Source: Terriglobia bacterium
GTDB taxonomy: Bacteria > Acidobacteriota > Terriglobia > UBA7540
Direction: 5' to 3'
Length of the DNA stretch: 13,370 nucleotides
Assembly (NCBI GenBank): GCA_030049455.1
Contig: JASIKV010000417.1
Location: 1-13,370, forward strand
The notes below the pieces were generated by a model. It had not been told where the DNA came from. It saw nothing but the letters and a program-made list of their open reading frames with translations, and made no database searches. Positions 6,367 through 12,019 of this stretch are shown here, piece after piece (within the stretch, counting starts at the first letter, position 1; every line of letters begins with the position of its first letter). A program made the position numbers and the translations under genes.

Positions 6367-7068
6367 ATGAAGAAGACATTTCCCCAAACCGTGCACCTGG
6401 CCGTAACCCTCGCCGCCCTGCTGGTGTCGCTGTATTTCATTTTCCTCTATGCCCCGCAGGAATCCACCATGGGCGAGGTGCAGCGCATTTTTTACATCCA
6501 CGTGTCGTCGGGAAACATGGCGTTTCTGGCATACTTCCTGACTTTTTTCGGCAGCTTCGTATATCTCTGGAAGCGGAATGAATCCGCGGACGATTTTGCC
6601 TACGGCTCCGCGGAGGTGGGCTTTATCTTCTGCACGTGCGTGCTGATCACCGGCCCGCTCTGGGCCAAGCCGGTGTGGGGAATCTGGTGGACGTGGGATG
6701 AACGCCTGACGCCCACTTTCTTTCTGTGGCTGCTCTTTGTGGGTTACTTGATGCTGCGGAGTTATGTCATTGCTCCCGGGCGCGCGGCCTTGCTTGCCGC
6801 CGTGGTGAGCACTCTCGGCGTGGTGGACGTGGTCTTCGATTTTTGGGTCATCCGCATGAAGAGCTATCGCGGGCAGCATCCCGCAGCCGTGATGGGCGGC
6901 GGAGAGAATTCCGGCCTTGACCCGCGCATGTGGGTGGCAGTGTTTGTCACCTTTGTGGCTTGCCTCCTGCTATTTTCTTACCTGGTGCGGCAATACATGC
7001 GCGTGGCGGCGCTGCGGCGCCAGGTGGCACGCCTGCGGCAATTACGTGATTCCTCTTCGGGAGCATGA
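6367..7068 (+). CDS. ccmC: Heme-handling membrane protein CcmC
   Basis: CcmC binds heme at its WWD domain on the periplasmic side and forms the heme-CcmE complex. The 233-residue product has six predicted helices, the WWD motif WGIWWTWDERLT (residues 104-115) and the two histidines expected to act as axial heme ligands, H45 (YIHVSSG) and H171 (RGQHP). ATG 6367 is taken as start; the adjacent in-frame GTG 6364 would add one residue. The nearest Shine-Dalgarno-like sequence, GGAGGAG at 6341-6347, is about 19 nt from the ATG, longer than optimal, so reinitiation after the ccmB stop is likely. The gene ends 1 nt before the ccmD ATG, so ccmC and ccmD are tightly linked. Related CcmC-type cytochrome assembly proteins exist in other systems, but the neighbours settle the name. 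Confidence 0.96.
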   Translation: MKKTFPQTVHLAVTLAALLVSLYFIFLYAPQESTMGEVQRIFYIHVSSGNMAFLAYFLTFFGSFVYLWKRNESADDFAYGSAEVGFIFCTCVLITGPLWAKPVWGIWWTWDERLTPTFFLWLLFVGYLMLRSYVIAPGRAALLAAVVSTLGVVDVVFDFWVIRMKSYRGQHPAAVMGGGENSGLDPRMWVAVFVTFVACLLLFSYLVRQYMRVAALRRQVARLRQLRDSSSGA

Positions 7069-7069
7069 A

Positions 7070-7207
7070 ATGGTCAATCTTTACCTGGTCGTTGCCTACG
7101 GACTTGTCTGGGCGATTTTCACCGGCTATGCTTGGACCATCCAACGCCGCCAGGATCGCCTCGAAAAAGAATTGCAAGAGTTAAGGAAGGCCCTCGGCCC
7201 AAAGTAA
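7070..7207 (+). CDS. ccmD: CcmD-like small membrane protein
   Basis: This 45-residue protein has one membrane helix (about 3-22, LYLVVAYGLVWAIFTGYAW) followed by a strongly charged helix, RRQDRLEKELQELRKAL. This is the usual plan of CcmD, the small subunit that stabilises CcmC-CcmE and is needed to release holo-CcmE. CcmD proteins are too short and diverse for a call from sequence alone; location directly after ccmC (1-nt gap) and the topology decide it. The start ATG 7070 has CGGGAG 7-12 nt upstream inside the end of ccmC. The frame extends upstream, but that part overlaps ccmC and is not credible. It is the last gene of the ccm run. Confidence 0.85.
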   Translation: MVNLYLVVAYGLVWAIFTGYAWTIQRRQDRLEKELQELRKALGPK

Positions 7208-7240
7208 GGGCTTCACCGTCAATTTCCCGGAATATCCCGT

Positions 7241-7280
7241 TTAGTACGAATACGCACGCGTATAGTACTTGAGTACTATA
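7241..7280. promoter_or_regulatory. Nested palindromes with AGTAC boxes, candidate operator
   Basis: Two perfect palindromes overlap by 3 bp: ATACGC-AC-GCGTAT (7250-7263) and TATAGTACT-TG-AGTACTATA (7261-7280). A further AGTAC at 7243-7247 can pair with GTACT at 7265-7269 around the first palindrome, so two alternative pairings compete for the central arm. TATAGT at 7261-7266 resembles a -10 box. This pattern fits a multi-site operator for a dimeric repressor, overlapping a promoter. The regulator is unknown. Confidence 0.55.
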
Positions 7281-7335
7281 TCGTTAGCTCTCTGCTACTC
7301 CCTGCACAGAATTGTGATATGTTGGCGGAGAAGAA

Positions 7336-7500
7336 TTGCCCGAACCCAGCCCGATCGGCACGGAGCGAGCGGGTTGCGGGCGGAACCTTTCTCGGTTGCC
7401 TGTGGTGGCGAGACCTTTCCATCCGCAGTGGAGTGTCGCAGGCATTGCCCGGCGTGGGATTTCGGAATTCCAAAGACTCGGCAAGAACCGGCGGGGCGCA
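7336..7500 (+). ncRNA. Possible structured RNA or kinase leader (low confidence)
   Basis: Three consecutive stems can be drawn by eye. The first pairs 7338-7347 (GCCCGAACCC) with 7371-7381 (GGGTTgCGGGC, one bulge). The second pairs TGCCTG 7397-7402 with CAGGCA 7439-7444. The third pairs GCCCGG 7447-7452 with CCGG 7488-7491 plus GGGC 7494-7497, with a bulge. I do not recognise a known riboswitch or small RNA consensus, and GC-rich DNA yields stems by chance, so this is only a candidate. Confidence 0.2.
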
Positions 7501-7525
7501 AGTCAGTGGAATGGGGTGCGCGACC

Positions 7526-7545
7526 GCGATACAATCGCCTTTTTA
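7526..7545 (+). promoter_or_regulatory. -10-like TACAAT box overlapping a small hairpin plus T run, upstream of the kinase
   Basis: TACAAT (7530-7535) matches the -10 consensus at five of six positions and sits 25 nt before the kinase ATG; no good -35 is seen about 17 bp upstream. The same bases form GCGAT-ACA-ATCGC (7526-7538) followed by CCTTTTT, which reads as a weak intrinsic terminator for anything transcribed from upstream. The sequence cannot tell which reading is right. Confidence 0.35.
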
Positions 7546-7560
7546 CGTTGAAGCGAAACC

Positions 7561-10092
7561 ATGAAGAAAGTCGGCCGATACGACATCATTTCGGAGCTGG
7601 GCCGTGGCGCCATGGGAATTGTCTACAAGGCGTCCGACCCCACCATTGATCGCGAGGTTGCGCTAAAAGTCCTGTCCCTCAGCGCTACCAAGGACGAGTC
7701 CGGCAACAGCGCGCAGCAGATGTTTATGCGCGAAGTTCGCGCCGCGGGCCGCCTGACTCACCCCTCCATTGTCACCATCCACGACGCTTTCGACGACCAG
7801 GAAAGCCAGACCAGCTGCATCGTGATGGAGATGGTTCCGGGCGCGACCCTTGAAAAGATTATTGATTCCGGCGAGCGTCTGAGTGTCGCAGAATCGCTCA
7901 GTTTGATGCGCCAAGTTGCCGACGGGCTGGATTACGCCCACCGCCATCAGGTGATCCATCGCGACCTGAAGCCCGCGAACATTCTGGTGACGGAGGATGG
8001 ACACGCCAAGATTACAGATTTTGGCATCGCCAAAGTGCTGGCGCGCGAAGGCGTGGCGCGAACGGTCGGGATCATGGGTACGCCTTCCTTCATGTCGCCG
8101 GAACAGGTGAAAGGCGGGGAAATCGACGCGCGGACGGATATCTTCTCACTGGGCATCATGCTCTACACCATGCTCACGGGAAAGAAACCCTTTGTGGGCA
8201 ACACGGCAGCGGTGATGTTCCAGATTGTCTACGAAGAGCCGCCGGACACCAGCAGCATGAATTCCGAACTTAATTCCTCGCACGACTTTGTCGTGAAGAA
8301 GTGCCTGGCGAAGGATCGGGAGAAGCGGTATACCACCGCGCGCGAACTTCTGAGCGACCTGGACGATCTTCAGTATGGCCGTGCGCCGCGCTCACAGTCT
8401 GCGTCACCCGCGCCGGAGGCGCCTGCTCCGGGGGTTGACCGGACGATGGCCATGTCCATTCAGGATTTGATGAGATCCGCATCGGCCAAGCCCACTGATA
8501 CGCAACCCGCAGACGCACCCGCACCGCCGATGACTCCTGAGGCGCCTTCTGTCGACCGTACCATGGCGATGCCGATTCCAAGTTTGATGAAGGCCATGCC
8601 GCAGCCCGTGCCGCGCCCCGCGCCGCCCACACCACCCCGGCAAGCTGCCGCGCCGCTGAAGCCACCAGCGCCACCCGAGATGCCCTTGGCCGAACGCACC
8701 ATGGCGATGCCGATCCCGAAGCTGATGAGGCCCACGCCACAACCTGTGCCGCAGCCTGCGCCCCCTGCTCCGCCCCAAGCAGCAATCGCACCGCCGGAGC
8801 CTCCTTCAGCTCCCTCGATCGATCGCACGGTTGCGATGTCCATTCCGAGCTTGATGAAGTCCGTGGCGCCGCCACCGCAAGCCGCTCCGTCACCCAAGCC
8901 GCCGGCGCCCCCCGCCGCGCCGCCGACGGACCGAACCATGGCGATGTCAATTCCAAGCTTGATGAAAGGCGCATCGCAGCCTCCCGCGCAAGGAGTCAGC
9001 GTGGCGCCTCCGCCTCCGGCCGCGCCGCCGAAGCCTGCCCCCGCTGCTCCTGCCGGGGCGGAGCTGCGAGAGCAAACGGTTGCGCGGCACGTTCCTGACC
9101 TCTCAGCTTTGCAGGCGGCGCCACAGTCTCCACGCCCGCGCGCGGCGACTCCACCTCCCTCCGCTCCGTCGCCTATGCAGCAGACGGCAGTGCTGAGCGT
9201 CCCGGAAACCTCTCCGCCTCCCCTGGCCGCGGGGCCGCAGTCGCCACCCCGTGCTCCGGCCACTCCGCCCGCTGCCGAACAAGCGGCCCTGGCGGACGAA
9301 GCGCTTGCCGCACCGGCGCCCGCAGCAAAGTCAAATCTCATTCCCATTTTGGCAAGCGTCGGGGCGATTGCGCTGGTTACGGTTCTGGCCTGGGTCTTCT
9401 TTGGAAATCGCCCGGCAAGAACCCCCGCGCCTGCTCAACAAGCCTCGGTGCAAGCTCCGCCCGCGCAGCCCGAGACTTCGGCTCCGGCTGCGACTGCGAA
9501 TCCCACAACAAGTTTGCCCGCGCCTGCCGCTGCTTCAAAGCCGGCGACATCTTCGAGCTCCGCGCCCACGGTTCCTAAGAAGCCCGTTATTTCCAAAGCG
9601 AAGTCGGCGGCTGCTCCTGCTGCATCCGCCCCTGCACCCACTTCCGCACCTCCGCAACCTGAGCCGGCAGCTGCAACTCCGCAGCCTGCCACTCCGACTC
9701 CCACGCCAACGCCCGTCGCCAAGCCTGCTGCTCCCAAATTCGCCAATGTTCCGCGAATTGTTCAAGTGACGTGCGATTTTGGTTTCAAAGAAGCGACCTT
9801 CACCTTTACGAGCGGTGGGCAGACGCTTTACAGCGACACGATCAAAGGGAAGAGGAAGAAGGGTGGATTCCTGGGAATAAAAGGGTCGTATATCGGCAAC
9901 TTTAACCACACCATCACGGTACCTGCCGGTGCGCCGGAAGTCTCCGTGCGCGTCGAAGCCAAAGAGGGTTCCACCGACTTGAATAAAGCCATCAAAATGC
10001 CTGCGCCGGGAGGGTTTGTCCCAACGCTTGCGGTCGAAGTGGATAGCGATCACCTGTCACTCAATTGGCAAAGCGCCCCCAATCCGAAATAA
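7561..10092 (+). CDS. Transmembrane Hanks-type Ser/Thr protein kinase with repeat linker
   Basis: The product has 843 residues. The N-terminal kinase domain (about 7-270) is complete: glycine loop GRGAMGIV (14-21), ATP-binding K36 in VALKVL, catalytic HRDLKPAN with D135, DFG 153-155, activation segment with T168/T174, and SPE 179-181 in place of APE. It should be an active kinase. Residues 290-550 form a Pro/Ala-rich linker with seven copies of a Thr-containing motif (DRTMAMSIPSLMK). A membrane helix follows (about 592-616), then an Ala/Pro/Thr-rich extracytoplasmic stretch. The last domain (about 729-835) is a beta-rich sequence with one Cys that I do not recognise; it is not an obvious PASTA or PEGA domain and could be the sensor. 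ATG 7561 starts just before the kinase fold. The ribosome site is weak. Substrates are unknown; the STAS gene 230 nt downstream is a possible but unproven partner. Confidence 0.95.
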   Translation: MKKVGRYDIISELGRGAMGIVYKASDPTIDREVALKVLSLSATKDESGNSAQQMFMREVRAAGRLTHPSIVTIHDAFDDQESQTSCIVMEMVPGATLEKIIDSGERLSVAESLSLMRQVADGLDYAHRHQVIHRDLKPANILVTEDGHAKITDFGIAKVLAREGVARTVGIMGTPSFMSPEQVKGGEIDARTDIFSLGIMLYTMLTGKKPFVGNTAAVMFQIVYEEPPDTSSMNSELNSSHDFVVKKCLAKDREKRYTTARELLSDLDDLQYGRAPRSQSASPAPEAPAPGVDRTMAMSIQDLMRSASAKPTDTQPADAPAPPMTPEAPSVDRTMAMPIPSLMKAMPQPVPRPAPPTPPRQAAAPLKPPAPPEMPLAERTMAMPIPKLMRPTPQPVPQPAPPAPPQAAIAPPEPPSAPSIDRTVAMSIPSLMKSVAPPPQAAPSPKPPAPPAAPPTDRTMAMSIPSLMKGASQPPAQGVSVAPPPPAAPPKPAPAAPAGAELREQTVARHVPDLSALQAAPQSPRPRAATPPPSAPSPMQQTAVLSVPETSPPPLAAGPQSPPRAPATPPAAEQAALADEALAAPAPAAKSNLIPILASVGAIALVTVLAWVFFGNRPARTPAPAQQASVQAPPAQPETSAPAATANPTTSLPAPAAASKPATSSSSAPTVPKKPVISKAKSAAAPAASAPAPTSAPPQPEPAAATPQPATPTPTPTPVAKPAAPKFANVPRIVQVTCDFGFKEATFTFTSGGQTLYSDTIKGKRKKGGFLGIKGSYIGNFNHTITVPAGAPEVSVRVEAKEGSTDLNKAIKMPAPGGFVPTLAVEVDSDHLSLNWQSAPNPK
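8437..9207 (+). repeat. Seven in-frame Thr-motif repeats in the kinase linker
   Basis: Five copies match [DE]RT[MV]AM[SP]Ixx-LM[KR], with Thr at residues 295, 334, 380, 423 and 459. Two degenerate copies follow, REQTVARHVPDL (T506) and QQTAVLSVPE (T542). Proline-rich spacers separate the Thr residues by 36-47 residues. The motif keeps its sequence while the spacers vary, so it is likely selected, for example as autophosphorylation or docking sites. Confidence 0.9.
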
Positions 10093-10150
10093 GCGCAACG
10101 TGGCATACCTTCCTGCTGCGGCTTTAATCCAAATCACAATCATCCAGTCA

Positions 10151-10179
10151 TTTACATTATCGCCCGAGCCTTGTAGAAT
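10151..10179 (+). promoter_or_regulatory. Sigma70-type promoter for the STAS gene
   Basis: TTTACA (10151-10156) and TAGAAT (10174-10179) are separated by exactly 17 bp, each matching its consensus at five of six positions. The predicted transcript would start near 10186 and carry a leader of about 137 nt before the STAS ATG. It is the best promoter match in the window and indicates that the STAS gene is transcribed apart from the kinase. Confidence 0.6.
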
Positions 10180-10183
10180 GCGC

Positions 10184-10200
10184 CTTCCCGCGTGGGGAAG
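10184..10200 (+). other. Hairpin at the predicted 5' end of the STAS transcript
   Basis: CTTCCC (10184-10189) pairs with GGGAAG (10195-10200) around a 5-nt loop, right where transcription from the 10151-10179 promoter should begin. A 5'-terminal stem of this kind can stabilise an mRNA. Three GCAGG units spaced 11-12 nt apart (10260, 10271, 10283) lie further down the leader; their meaning is unclear. Confidence 0.35.
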
Positions 10201-10322
10201 AACCAACCCTTGATCCGCGGCCGAGGGTATCGGGGGCAAATCTGTGATTCCAGGACTCCGCAGGGAGTTCGCAGGACTTGGCGCAGGAAGGTCACCCCAA
10301 TCGCAACAACAGGAGGGAAGGT

Positions 10323-10676
10323 ATGGCATTGAACATTGTTGAAAAGGAAGTGAACGGCGTTACGGTTGTGGAACTGGCCGGCCGAATCACTCTGGGTGAG
10401 GAGAGCAACCAGCTTCGCACCTTGCTGAAAGATATCTTGAGCCGGGGCAAAACACGCCTGGTTCTCGACCTTGCGGAAGTCAGTTACATTGATAGCGCCG
10501 GCCTGGGCACGCTGGTGTCGGGATTCACTTCCGCGCAAAACCAGGGCGCCAACCTGAAGCTGGCGAATCTCACCAAGCGCTTCAACGAACAACTTCACAT
10601 CACCAAACTCGTTACAATTTTCGACGTCTACAACAGCGTCGCGGAGGCTGTCAAGTCATTCGAGTCCGCATCCTGA
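10323..10676 (+). CDS. STAS-domain anti-sigma factor antagonist-like protein
   Basis: The 117-residue protein is a single STAS domain of the SpoIIAA/RsbV type. These proteins bind an anti-sigma kinase when unphosphorylated and so free a sigma factor or switch a partner protein. The conserved phospho-acceptor segment YIDSAGLGTL is present, with Ser at residue 58, and the N-terminal strands (VTVVELAGRITLGEES) fit the fold. The start ATG 10323 has an excellent AGGAGG ribosome site 6 nt upstream, so upstream in-frame starts are rejected. It has its own promoter. No SpoIIAB/RsbW-type anti-sigma kinase is nearby; the neighbouring kinase is of the Hanks family, which is not the usual partner of STAS proteins, though cross-talk is possible. 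The specific pathway is unknown. Confidence 0.93.
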   Translation: MALNIVEKEVNGVTVVELAGRITLGEESNQLRTLLKDILSRGKTRLVLDLAEVSYIDSAGLGTLVSGFTSAQNQGANLKLANLTKRFNEQLHITKLVTIFDVYNSVAEAVKSFESAS

Positions 10677-10721
10677 GCGGGCAAGCCTAAGCAGGTGCCT
10701 TCCTGATGCACACAGAATTCG

Positions 10722-10790
10722 GCTGATGCGTCAGCGCACTCTGCGTCGAGATTGTTGTGGCGGAAGAGAGCCGTATCGCACCGTAGTGCG
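10722..10790 (+). other. Two small hairpins upstream of the RhaT-like gene
   Basis: GCTGA-TGCG-TCAGC (10722-10735) and CGCAC-CGTA-GTGCG (10777-10790) are perfect 5-bp stems with 4-nt loops in the 149-nt gap between the STAS gene and the symporter gene. Neither is followed by a T run. I see no convincing promoter in this gap. Confidence 0.3.
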
Positions 10791-10825
10791 CCCAAGGTGT
10801 GCGGCAAGAGCAGACAAGGGAATGT

Positions 10826-11851
10826 ATGGGTCATCAAATCGTCTGGGGACTCACGCTGGTTTTTGCGGGCGGAATACTCAACGGCAGCTTTGCCGCCCCC
10901 ATGAAGCGGCTTGCCCAGTGGCGCTGGGAGAATATCTGGCTGATTTATTCGCTATCGGGCCTGCTGATTCTGCCCTGGGCTGTCGCCCTGGTCACGGTCC
11001 CAAATTTGATGAGCGTGCTTCATCAATCTTCCGGGGCAGTTCTGGCCAAGGTTGCCATTTTCGGATTCGCCTGGGGAATCGGCGGCTTGCTGTTCGGCCA
11101 GGGAATCGATCGCCTGGGCCTGGCGCTCGGTTTTTCGGTCATTCTGGGAATAACCTCGTCGTTCGGGTCGCTCCTGCCCATGGCCATTCTTCATCCCGAC
11201 CAGTTGGGGACCCGCCAGGGGCTGTCATTGATTGCGGGGACGGTGGTGATGACCCTGGGCCTGGTTTTCCTGGCCATCGCGGGAAAGCGCCGCGAGCGCG
11301 AGCAAGCTCCCACGGGTGAGACGGCCAAGCGCTCGGGCTTCGCGGCCGGCCTCATTGTCTGCATTTTCTCCGGCATCTTCTCCTCGATGCTCAACTTCGC
11401 TTTCGTTTTCGGGGAAGAAATGCGCAAGCTCTCGCTTCAAGCCGGCGCCTCAACAGCCATGGCTGGGAATGGCATCTGGGCGCTGGGCGTGAGCTGCGGC
11501 TTCGTGGCCAATGTCGGATACTGTCTCTACCTGCTGAACAAGAACCATACCTGGGGCGTGTTCAGCGGCAAAACCGCCGGCGCAGGCTACATAATGGGAG
11601 CTATCCTGATGGGAGCGCTGTGGTTTGGCGGCATCATGGTCTACGGAATGGGCACCGATGCGCTGGGGTCGCTCGGAACAATCGTTGGCTGGCCCGAGTT
11701 TATGTCCATCGACATCATCGCCGGAATCGTCTGGGGATTCCTGGGAGGTGAGTGGAAAGGCGCCAGCCGCGCAGCACTCGTTTATTGTCTTGCCGGAATC
11801 GGAATCCTGTTCCTTGCGATTGGCGTCATCAGCTTCGGAAACGCCGCGTAA
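10826..11851 (+). CDS. rhaT: RhaT-family L-rhamnose/proton symporter
   Basis: The 341-residue integral membrane protein is close in length to E. coli RhaT (344), which imports L-rhamnose with protons across the inner membrane. About ten hydrophobic segments are visible. RhaT-like features include the N-terminal GGILNGSFAAPMKR, then WRWENIWLIYSL, LPWAVALVTVPN, the FGFAWGIGGLLFGQGIDRLG segment and the GIFSSMLNFAF segment after the central hydrophilic loop (about 150-175). ATG 10826 is chosen because AAGGGA lies just upstream and it starts the first helix; the frame stays open to a GTG at 10799. Substrate specificity cannot be proven from sequence, as distant acidobacterial members may carry other deoxysugars. 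It converges with the sulfatase-maturating enzyme gene. Confidence 0.87.
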   Translation: MGHQIVWGLTLVFAGGILNGSFAAPMKRLAQWRWENIWLIYSLSGLLILPWAVALVTVPNLMSVLHQSSGAVLAKVAIFGFAWGIGGLLFGQGIDRLGLALGFSVILGITSSFGSLLPMAILHPDQLGTRQGLSLIAGTVVMTLGLVFLAIAGKRREREQAPTGETAKRSGFAAGLIVCIFSGIFSSMLNFAFVFGEEMRKLSLQAGASTAMAGNGIWALGVSCGFVANVGYCLYLLNKNHTWGVFSGKTAGAGYIMGAILMGALWFGGIMVYGMGTDALGSLGTIVGWPEFMSIDIIAGIVWGFLGGEWKGASRAALVYCLAGIGILFLAIGVISFGNAA

Positions 11852-11878
11852 AGCCCTGCCACAACTATCTTGCTGGTT

Positions 11879-12002
11879 TACTGAATCTCGCAAAATTATT
11901 GACAACCGCTGTTGTAGCGGCGGTCTACGACCGCCGGATTTTCGACGCTCATAGAGCGCCGCTACAGAGAATGATTGTCACTGTATTTTGGAAGATTCAG
12001 TA
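11879..12002. mobile_element. 124-bp nested inverted repeat, MITE-like
   Basis: The left arm reads TACTGAATCT (11879), CAAAAT (11891), TGACAA (11900), TGTAGCGGC (11913). The right arm carries their reverse complements in mirror order: GCCGCTACA (11958), TTGTCA (11975), ATTTTG (11985), AGATTCAGTA (11993-12002). The spacers are 2/2, 3/4 and 7/8 nt, giving 31 paired bases in arms of about 43 nt. The repeat stops abruptly at both ends. It has no coding capacity and lies between two convergent genes, so it may be a non-autonomous transposable element or a bidirectional terminator structure. Confidence 0.65.
11913..11966. repeat. 54-bp palindromic element with TGTAGCGGC/GCCGCTACA ends
   Basis: Nine-base terminal inverted repeats enclose a hairpin CGGCGGTC-TAC-GACCGCCG (11918-11936) and a second one CGCTC-ATA-GAGCG (11946-11958). 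The plan matches the copy at 3434-3484: same termini, long first hairpin, short second hairpin. It forms the core of the larger 11879-12002 palindrome. Confidence 0.85.
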
Positions 12003-12019
12003 GTGAAGGCAAATCACGC

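Larger units (their letters stand above)
7208..7560. other. 353-nt non-coding region between ccmD and the kinase gene
   Basis: No credible gene lies here; the frames that stay open encode Arg/Gly/Ser-rich sequence without domains. The left part (7241-7282) is AT-rich and holds nested palindromes. The middle (7336-7500) is GC-rich with several possible stems. The right part (7526-7545) holds a hairpin or promoter-like box 15-35 nt before the kinase ATG. No strong terminator follows ccmD. Confidence 0.7.

Noticed and set aside
7208..7560. Cobalamin or cyclic-di-GMP riboswitch upstream of the kinase
   Set aside because: I could not place the conserved core boxes of either class. Stems alone are not sufficient.
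8437..9207. The regularly spaced kinase-linker repeats as a CRISPR-like or tandem DNA repeat
   Set aside because: The repeats are conserved at the protein level, vary at the DNA level, remain in frame and have spacers of unequal length.
8460..9347. A Gly/Ala-rich 295-codon minus-strand frame opposite the kinase linker
   Set aside because: Its low-complexity composition is just the antisense reading of the Pro/Ala-rich repeats of the kinase.
10093..10322. An upstream in-frame start for the STAS protein at 10278
   Set aside because: The ATG at 10323 has an ideal AGGAGG site and begins the normal STAS fold. The upstream extension has no ribosome site and reads as leader.
7561..10676. The kinase and the STAS protein as a classical SpoIIAB/SpoIIAA partner-switching pair
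   Set aside because: The kinase is of the Hanks type and not of the GHKL fold used by anti-sigma kinases, and the STAS gene has its own promoter.
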